Positions 39,517 to 44,305 of a stretch of DNA of 44,305 nucleotides are shown one piece after another; position 1 is the stretch's first letter; the number at the start of each line of letters is the position of its first letter. The DNA is from Candidatus Merdivicinus faecavium (GTDB lineage Bacteria > Bacillota > Clostridia > Oscillospirales > Ruminococcaceae), in contig DVKD01000009.1 of assembly GCA_018716285.1 (NCBI GenBank), positions 1-44,305 on the forward strand, given 5' to 3'. Below the pieces are notes generated by a model, which saw nothing but the letters and a program-made list of their open reading frames with translations, did not search any database and was not told where the DNA came from. The translations under genes were made by a program, and so were the position numbers.

Positions 39517-40329
39517 TCATCCCCCCTGTACAACTGCCCGCTTTAAGGCGTTCCTAAAAATCAGCCCGCCGACCGCAATCAGCGCCGCCGTCCAGAAAAC
39601 CTGCAGCGCGACGCCCCAGAGAATATCCATCCCGGCAATATCGCCGCTGTAAATGCGGAAGGGCAGGTTCTGCACCGACGCGAAGGGCAGCAGCTCCAGC
39701 ACCTTCTGCACCCCGTCCGGCAGGAAGGGCAGCGGCACCAGCGCGCCGGAGCAGAACTCGGCCGCGGAGGAAAAAATGGTCCGCAGCCCCAGCGGCGACA
39801 TGGTGTAAAAGGTCAGCCCGTAGATGATCATGGTCATCGAAACGGTCAGCAGCAGCGCCATCCCCATCGTGGCAAGGAACAGGAGGAAGACCGGCAGGCT
39901 CACCGGCAAAGTCATCCCGAAGGGATCCGGCAGCAGGAAGGCGATCACCAGCACCGGCAGGCAGCGCAGGGCGGCTTTTGCCACCCGCGTCGCCGCGCTG
40001 CGGACAAACCAGAATCCGTAGAGGTTCATCGGGCGGCAGAGCTCGTAGGCGACGTTTCCGCCTGTGATGGCGTCGAAGATCTCCCACTCGAAAAACCAGC
40101 TTTCATACAGGGTGAGAAAGGCCTGCTGGAGCCAGATGTAGCTGACCATCGCGGAAAACTCCATCGGGAAGGCGGCGGGGTCGGCTCTGTAAAAGGCGCG
40201 GTAGAGCAGGATCTCCATAAACCCCCAGAAAAACTGGGTGGAGACCCCCGCCAGCGCCGCCAGCCGGTACTGCAGCCCGTTGACAAAGCGGATGCGGAAG
40301 ATGGACAGGTATTTTGCGGCAAAACGCAC
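39517..40329 (-). CDS. ABC-2-type exporter permease (first subunit)
   Basis: About 270 residues with six hydrophobic segments; the segment AITGGNVAYELCRPMNLYGF marks the cytoplasmic loop typical of this permease pair. Two GTG codons are possible. The one at 40327-40329 lies 8 bases after GGGGG and is preferred over 40336-40338, which directly abuts it. The gene follows the ATPase gene closely (12 bp). With the next permease it should form a heterodimeric membrane channel. Confidence 0.88.
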   Translation of the reverse strand: MRFAAKYLSIFRIRFVNGLQYRLAALAGVSTQFFWGFMEILLYRAFYRADPAAFPMEFSAMVSYIWLQQAFLTLYESWFFEWEIFDAITGGNVAYELCRPMNLYGFWFVRSAATRVAKAALRCLPVLVIAFLLPDPFGMTLPVSLPVFLLFLATMGMALLLTVSMTMIIYGLTFYTMSPLGLRTIFSSAAEFCSGALVPLPFLPDGVQKVLELLPFASVQNLPFRIYSGDIAGMDILWGVALQVFWTAALIAVGGLIFRNALKRAVVQGG

Positions 40330-40341
40330 CGGAACCACCCC

Positions 40342-41316
40342 CTATATCCGGTATTCCCGATAGAGATTGGCGACGATCTCGTCGATGGGGGTCTCCTCCA
40401 CCGAGACGTCCCGCAGCTCCACCTGGGCCGACAGGCTGGAAATTGCCTCCGACACGGAAAGCAATTCCGGGGTGAGAAGCAAGACGCCGTGGTTCTCACC
40501 TTTTTCCTGCCAGCAAAGGCCGTTCGGCAATTCCGGAGTCTCTCCCTGATACTCGATGCGGAGGATCTTCCCGCCCGAAAACTGCTTTTTGAGGCTTTCC
40601 AGCGCGCCGTCCAGCAGGATTTTCCCCTTGCCGATCAGAATGACCCGGGAAGCGAGCGCCTCAATGTCCTGCATGTCGTGGGTGGTGAGGAGGACGGTGG
40701 TTCCCCTGCGCTGGTTCAGCTCCCTGATAAAGCTCCGCACCGCCAGCTTGGAGACCGCGTCCAGGCCGATGGTGGGCTCGTCCAGAAAGAGGATTTTCGG
40801 GCTGTGGAGCAGGGAGGCCGCGATCTCGCAGCGCATCCGCTGGCCCAGCGAGAGCTGGCGGGTCGGCGTTTTGACGATCTGGGCGAGGTTTAACAGTTCC
40901 ACAAGCTCGTCCAGGTTGCGCCGGTACTCCGCCTGCGGCACCCGGTAAATATCCCGCAGCAACTCGAAGGAATCGATTACCGGCACATCCCACCAGAGCT
41001 GGGAGCGCTGGCCGAAGACGACCCCGATCTCCCGGACATGGCGGGTGCGGTCCTTCCACGGGCAGCGGCCGTCGATCTCGCAGCGCCCGCTGTCGGGGGT
41101 CAGGATGCCTGAGAGGACCTTGATGGTGCTGCTCTTGCCCGCGCCGTTGGGGCCGATGTAGCCGACCATCTCGCCGTCCCCGATGGCAAAGGAAATGTCG
41201 TCGAGCGCCCGGACGGTGTCGTACTGCCGCTTCCAGAGGGCCTTGACGGCCTCCTTCATGCCGCCGCTCCGCCGGGCGACCCGGAAACTTTTGCTGATGT
41301 GTTCAACGGTAATCAT
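40342..41316 (-). CDS. ABC exporter ATP-binding protein (NatA/CcmA-like)
   Basis: A 324-residue ATPase that powers the two ABC-2 permeases encoded next to it. Walker A is GPNGAGKS (55-62). The Q-loop region reads FGQRSQLWWDVP, the form typical of this exporter group. The signature is LSLGQR (155-160), and Walker B is ILFLDEP. The C-terminal 80 or so residues form an accessory domain. The ATG at 41314-41316 follows AAAAGGAGGA; the longer open frame upstream lacks a ribosome-binding site. The cargo is not predictable. Confidence 0.94.
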   Translation of the reverse strand: MITVEHISKSFRVARRSGGMKEAVKALWKRQYDTVRALDDISFAIGDGEMVGYIGPNGAGKSSTIKVLSGILTPDSGRCEIDGRCPWKDRTRHVREIGVVFGQRSQLWWDVPVIDSFELLRDIYRVPQAEYRRNLDELVELLNLAQIVKTPTRQLSLGQRMRCEIAASLLHSPKILFLDEPTIGLDAVSKLAVRSFIRELNQRRGTTVLLTTHDMQDIEALASRVILIGKGKILLDGALESLKKQFSGGKILRIEYQGETPELPNGLCWQEKGENHGVLLLTPELLSVSEAISSLSAQVELRDVSVEETPIDEIVANLYREYRI

Positions 41317-41421
41317 ATCTTCCTCCTTTTCTTCCGTTCCCTGCCTTTCCTCCGCCGGAGGAGGTTCAGAAAACGACGCAAAAACGCCTGAATGAACAGC
41401 GCATCCAGGCATGCCAATATA

Positions 41422-41469
41422 AAAAGCCCCATAGGGCGGACAAGGCCCCTGTGAAAACTCACAGGGGCC
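41422..41469 (-). terminator. Double-hairpin terminator of the MsmX-type gene
   Basis: Reading the minus strand, GGCCCCTGTGA and TCACAGGGGCC (41444-41469) form an 11-bp stem. A second stem, GCCC-TATG-GGGC, is followed by TTTTTATA. Both lie just after the ATPase stop codon. Confidence 0.85.
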
Positions 41470-41491
41470 GAAATCCCGATTTGGTAAGTAT

Positions 41492-42613
41492 TTAGTTGAG
41501 GATGACCTTCTCGGTTTCCTTGTCGAACAGGTGGATGTTGTTGACGTTGATCGCCATCTTGATCACATCGCCGGGACGGGCGGTGGAGCGGGGCGAAACG
41601 CGGGCGGTCATATTGACGCCGGCGCAGTTGACGTACAGGTAGGTCTCAGCGCCCATCAGCTCGGTAACTTCGACGTTGCAGTCGATCAGGCCGGTCGTCG
41701 CAGCGCTGATGTACATCTCTTCGTCTCTGAGGTCTTCCGGACGGACACCGAGGACGACTTCCTTGCCGACGTAGTTGGCGAGGGTCTCGTTCTTCTTGCT
41801 CTCGGGGATCATCACCTCGAAGGTGTTGGTGTCATCGCCGAAGGTAATCGCATAGCGGCCGTCCTTATTGACGACAGTCGCGTCGATGAAGTTCATCTGG
41901 GGAGAGCCGATGAAGCCGGCGACGAAGATGTTGGCGGGCTTGGTGTACAGCTCCTGAGGAGAGTCGACCTGCTGGATGAAGCCGTCCTTCATAACGACGA
42001 TTCTGGTACCCATCGTCATAGCCTCGACCTGGTCGTGGGTAACGTAGATGAAGGTGGTGCCGAGTTTCTGGTGGAGCTTGGAGAGCTCGGTTCTCATCTG
42101 AGCACGGAGCTTCGCGTCCAGGTTGGACAGCGGCTCGTCGAGGAGGAAGACCTGGGGCTCACGGACGATAGCACGGCCCAGCGCAACACGCTGACGCTGA
42201 CCACCGGACAAAGCCTTCGGTTTGCGGTCGAGCAGGTGGGTGATATCGAGGATGCGGGCAGCCTCTTCAACGCGGCGCTTGATCTCATCCTTGGGAGTCT
42301 TGCGGAGCTTCAGGCCGAACGCCATGTTCTCGAAAACAGTCATATGGGGATACAGCGCGTAGTTCTGGAAAACCATCGCGATGTCGCGGTCCTTCGGGGC
42401 AACGTCGTTGACCAGACGGTCGCCGATGTACAGTTCGCCCTCGGAGATTTCTTCCAGGCCGGCGATCATACGCAGGGTGGTGGACTTACCACAGCCGGAA
42501 GGACCGACCAGGATGATGAACTCCTTGTCTTCGATCTCAAGGTTGAAATCGGAAACCGCAGTTACGCCGCCGGCATATTTTTTATAAATGCCTTTCAAAG
42601 ATAAGCTTGCCAT
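41492..42613 (-). CDS. msmX: MsmX/UgpC-type sugar ABC importer ATPase
   Basis: A 373-residue ATPase of the CUT1 sugar-importer type. Walker A is GPSGCGKST (37-45), the signature LSGGQRQR, Walker B VFLLDEP. The C-terminal regulatory/OB domain spans about 240-373 (VVLGVRPEDL). It stands alone, with its own ribosome-binding site (TTAGGAGG) and terminator, and no permease gene is adjacent. In Bacillota such orphan ATPases commonly serve several sugar importers. It is a good partner for the importer at 9.8-13.4 kb, which lacks an ATPase. That partnership is inferred. Confidence 0.93.
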   Translation of the reverse strand: MASLSLKGIYKKYAGGVTAVSDFNLEIEDKEFIILVGPSGCGKSTTLRMIAGLEEISEGELYIGDRLVNDVAPKDRDIAMVFQNYALYPHMTVFENMAFGLKLRKTPKDEIKRRVEEAARILDITHLLDRKPKALSGGQRQRVALGRAIVREPQVFLLDEPLSNLDAKLRAQMRTELSKLHQKLGTTFIYVTHDQVEAMTMGTRIVVMKDGFIQQVDSPQELYTKPANIFVAGFIGSPQMNFIDATVVNKDGRYAITFGDDTNTFEVMIPESKKNETLANYVGKEVVLGVRPEDLRDEEMYISAATTGLIDCNVEVTELMGAETYLYVNCAGVNMTARVSPRSTARPGDVIKMAINVNNIHLFDKETEKVILN

Positions 42614-42810
42614 AAACGGACCTCCTAAATTTTCTGGTGTTTTTTGCCTTGATAATACTATATCAAATTTTTCCCCTTCTGCATAGCCATGTATTACCCA
42701 AACTTTTCAAAAACGATTTGTGAATATTGCGCATTTACAAATTTTAGACCGTTTTTTGTAAAAATCAGGCAAAATCCGACATATTTCGAAAAAAACTCCA
42801 CAGAGCTCCG

Positions 42811-43260
42811 CTATTCGCCGGATTCCTGCATAATTCCATGCATAAACCCCCCCAACTCTAACGAACAGATATCGCCCGCGATAATTTTCCCGTCAAATAT
42901 CAGCAGGTTTGCACGAACTTCCCCGGAATAGTTTGGGTAATTTGTTACCGCATACTGATACCGCTCCACTGCCTTTCCGGCGTATTTTTCCAGGTCAAAC
43001 CCCTGTTTCCGCTGGATCTGGTTGTAATTCCGATACACATCGTCGAATTCAGGCGGAATCTGCACGCAGCCGGTTGCTGTTGGGAGCTCTGCCACCTCCC
43101 AGCCGCAATGCTCCAGAAAGGCAATCCGTTCCGGATTGCTGCGGCCGGAATATGTAGGAGCGTCCTTCCCCAAAGCGATGATCCCCGTAAACAGGGGGAT
43201 CAGCCCGAGCAAAATCAGCAGCAGCCATTTTTTTATCCTTTTCCCTATCTGCAGTCCCAT
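42811..43260 (-). CDS. DUF4830 membrane-anchored protein
   Basis: A 149-residue protein with a basic start and one membrane segment (WLLLILLGLIPLFTGIIALG), then a domain facing outside. The later text FDDVYRNYNQIQRKQGFDL, then YAVTNYPNYSG and RANLLIFDGKIIAGDICS, matches the DUF4830 family, whose role is unknown. The ATG at 43258-43260 follows AAAGGGG; an in-frame GTG 18 bp upstream has no such site. It lies between an EF-G-like gene and the AT-rich 42614-42810 gap, in which I see no further gene; a weak hairpin with T7 lies just after the stop codon. Confidence 0.8.
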   Translation of the reverse strand: MGLQIGKRIKKWLLLILLGLIPLFTGIIALGKDAPTYSGRSNPERIAFLEHCGWEVAELPTATGCVQIPPEFDDVYRNYNQIQRKQGFDLEKYAGKAVERYQYAVTNYPNYSGEVRANLLIFDGKIIAGDICSLELGGFMHGIMQESGE

Positions 43261-43313
43261 CCCGCACGCCCCTTTCACATTATGGGTATGACATGCGGGA
43301 CGGGATTATGCAC

Positions 43314-44305
43314 TTATGCGTCGGCGAGCTGCTTGGAATTTGCGATAACGGCCGCCTCGAGGTTGCCGGGCAGCGGGTCGTAGCGCAGGAATTCCAGCGT
43401 AAAGCTGCCGCTCCCCTGGGTCATCTGGCGGACAAGGGTCGCGAAGTCCTGCATCTCGCTCATGGGGGTCTCGGCTTCGATCTCGGTCATGCCGTCGCCG
43501 ATGGAGTTCATGCCCAGCACCCGGCCGCGGCGCTTGTTGAGCTCGCCCATCATATCGCCGGTGGTGTCGTCCGGCACCTGGACCTTGAGGCTGCCGATCG
43601 GCTCGAGGATGATCGGGGAGGCCTGGGGCAGGCCGGCCTTGTAGGCGAGGCTTGCGGCCGTCTTGAAGGCCATTTCGGAGGAGTCGACGGGGTGGTAGGA
43701 TCCATCGACGAGGGTCGCCTTGAGACCGACGACGGGGTATCCCGCCAGGACGCCCTTTTTGACGCAGTCCTGGAGGCCCTTCTCGACCGCAGGGAAGAAG
43801 TTGCGGGGGACGGCGCCGCCGAAGACGTTCTCGGCGAAAACCAGCTCCTCGCTGTCGCAGGGCTCAAACTCGATCCAGACGTCGCCGTACTGGCCGTGGC
43901 CGCCGCTCTGCTTCTTGTGCTTGCCCTGGACCTTGACCTTTTTGCGGATGGTCTCGCGGTAGGCGACGGTCGGGGGCTCGAGCTTGACCTCGACGCCGAA
44001 CTTGTTTTTGAGCTTGGCAACGGTGACGTCCAGGTGCTGTTCGCCCAGACCACTCAGGACCTGCTCCTTTGTCTCTGTGTTGAGGACAAAGGAGAGGGTG
44101 GGATCTTCTTCGAGGAGGCGCGCGATGCTCTGGGAGATCTTGCTCTCGTCCCCCTTGCCGACGGTCTTGACCGCCATCGAGTAGCAGGGCGCGGGGAATT
44201 CCGCCTTTTCGAGGGCGACCTTGCGCTTGGGCGAGCAGAGGGTGTCTCCGGTGTTGGCGGAGAGCTTGCTGATGGCGCAGAGGTCGCCGGCGGTGACCTC
44301 CTTCA
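43314..44305 (-). CDS. Elongation factor G-like GTPase, C-terminal part
   Basis: The frame is open to the window edge, so the GTPase domain is missing. The visible 329 or so residues cover the end of domain II, then domains III to V: KEVTAGDLCAISKL, domain III EDPTLSFVLNTETKEQ, SGLGEQHLDV, domain IV with KKQSGGHGQYGDVWIEFEP and HPVDSSEMAFKTAAS, and domain V (LEPIGSLKVQVPDD). The KKQSGGHGQ segment is more like the second EF-G type (FusA2-like) than housekeeping EF-G, but the evidence is partial. If it is a paralogue, its role may be in translocation under special conditions or ribosome recycling. Confidence 0.88.
   Translation of the reverse strand, partial: KEVTAGDLCAISKLSANTGDTLCSPKRKVALEKAEFPAPCYSMAVKTVGKGDESKISQSIARLLEEDPTLSFVLNTETKEQVLSGLGEQHLDVTVAKLKNKFGVEVKLEPPTVAYRETIRKKVKVQGKHKKQSGGHGQYGDVWIEFEPCDSEELVFAENVFGGAVPRNFFPAVEKGLQDCVKKGVLAGYPVVGLKATLVDGSYHPVDSSEMAFKTAASLAYKAGLPQASPIILEPIGSLKVQVPDDTTGDMMGELNKRRGRVLGMNSIGDGMTEIEAETPMSEMQDFATLVRQMTQGSGSFTLEFLRYDPLPGNLEAAVIANSKQLADA

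Noticed and set aside
1-44305. tRNA, rRNA or prophage genes
   Set aside because: No cloverleaf-like or rRNA sequence and no phage structural or integrase genes were seen in the gaps I inspected.

Overview
The window is high-GC bacterial DNA with Gram-positive gene types: an Lpl/YtcQ-type ABC importer with a YesM/YesN two-component pair, a class I THF riboswitch in front of folT, a type-3 ProS, an MsmX-type ATPase, a DUF4830 lipobox-free membrane protein and a MepRA-like MarR-MATE pair. This points to Bacillota, class Clostridia, most likely a high-GC gut Oscillospirales-type organism. That placement is inferred from gene content only; no rRNA or tRNA gene was seen.

Layout. 1-3.7 kb (+): the end of a YczE/YitT-type membrane protein, deoB and a GH78 alpha-L-rhamnosidase. 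3.9-13.4 kb (-): an importer operon (two permeases, a lipoprotein binding protein, a heparinase II/III-like protein), then a histidine kinase and an AraC-type response regulator behind their own promoter. 13.7-21.2 kb (+), divergent from the importer: seven tightly packed genes, five of them uroporphyrinogen-decarboxylase (URO-D) superfamily paralogues, plus a sugar isomerase/epimerase-like TIM barrel and a Gfo/Idh/MocA oxidoreductase. An IS3-type orfA remnant follows. 21.5-24.5 kb (-): pepC and proS, each with a promoter; proS starts at TTG. 24.6-28.0 kb (+): a GNAT, riboswitch-controlled folT, a structured non-coding region with repeats, a small membrane protein and a HAD-GNAT fusion. 28.2-32.0 kb (+): marR, MATE and an FtsH. 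32.0-35.6 kb (-): GH2, GH51 and a small Cys-rich protein, divergent from an AraC regulator (35.7-36.5 kb, +). 36.6-38.3 kb (-): an APH-like kinase and a nucleotidyltransferase. 38.4-38.7 kb: a tandem array of three 113-bp units. 38.7-41.3 kb (-): a three-gene ABC-2 exporter. 41.5-44.3 kb (-): an MsmX/UgpC ATPase, a DUF4830 protein and the C-terminal part of an EF-G-like factor.

How the genes may work together. GH78, GH51, GH2 and the heparinase-like protein suggest use of plant or host glycans. The importer at 9.8-13.4 kb has no ATPase of its own, and the MsmX-type ATPase at 41.5 kb is a natural partner. The importer and the URO-D operon have back-to-back promoters, each with the same octamer, (A/T)TTCATCA, directly against its -35 box. 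One regulator therefore probably controls both, and the seven-gene operon probably acts on what the importer brings in. No corrinoid protein, corrinoid activase or haem gene lies nearby, so the role of the five URO-D-like enzymes is open. This is the best candidate here for an undescribed system.

A second notable signal is a palindromic repeat family. It occurs as three tandem copies at 38.4-38.7 kb and as two inverted copies near 26.0 and 26.4 kb, with the hairpin kept although the stem bases differ.
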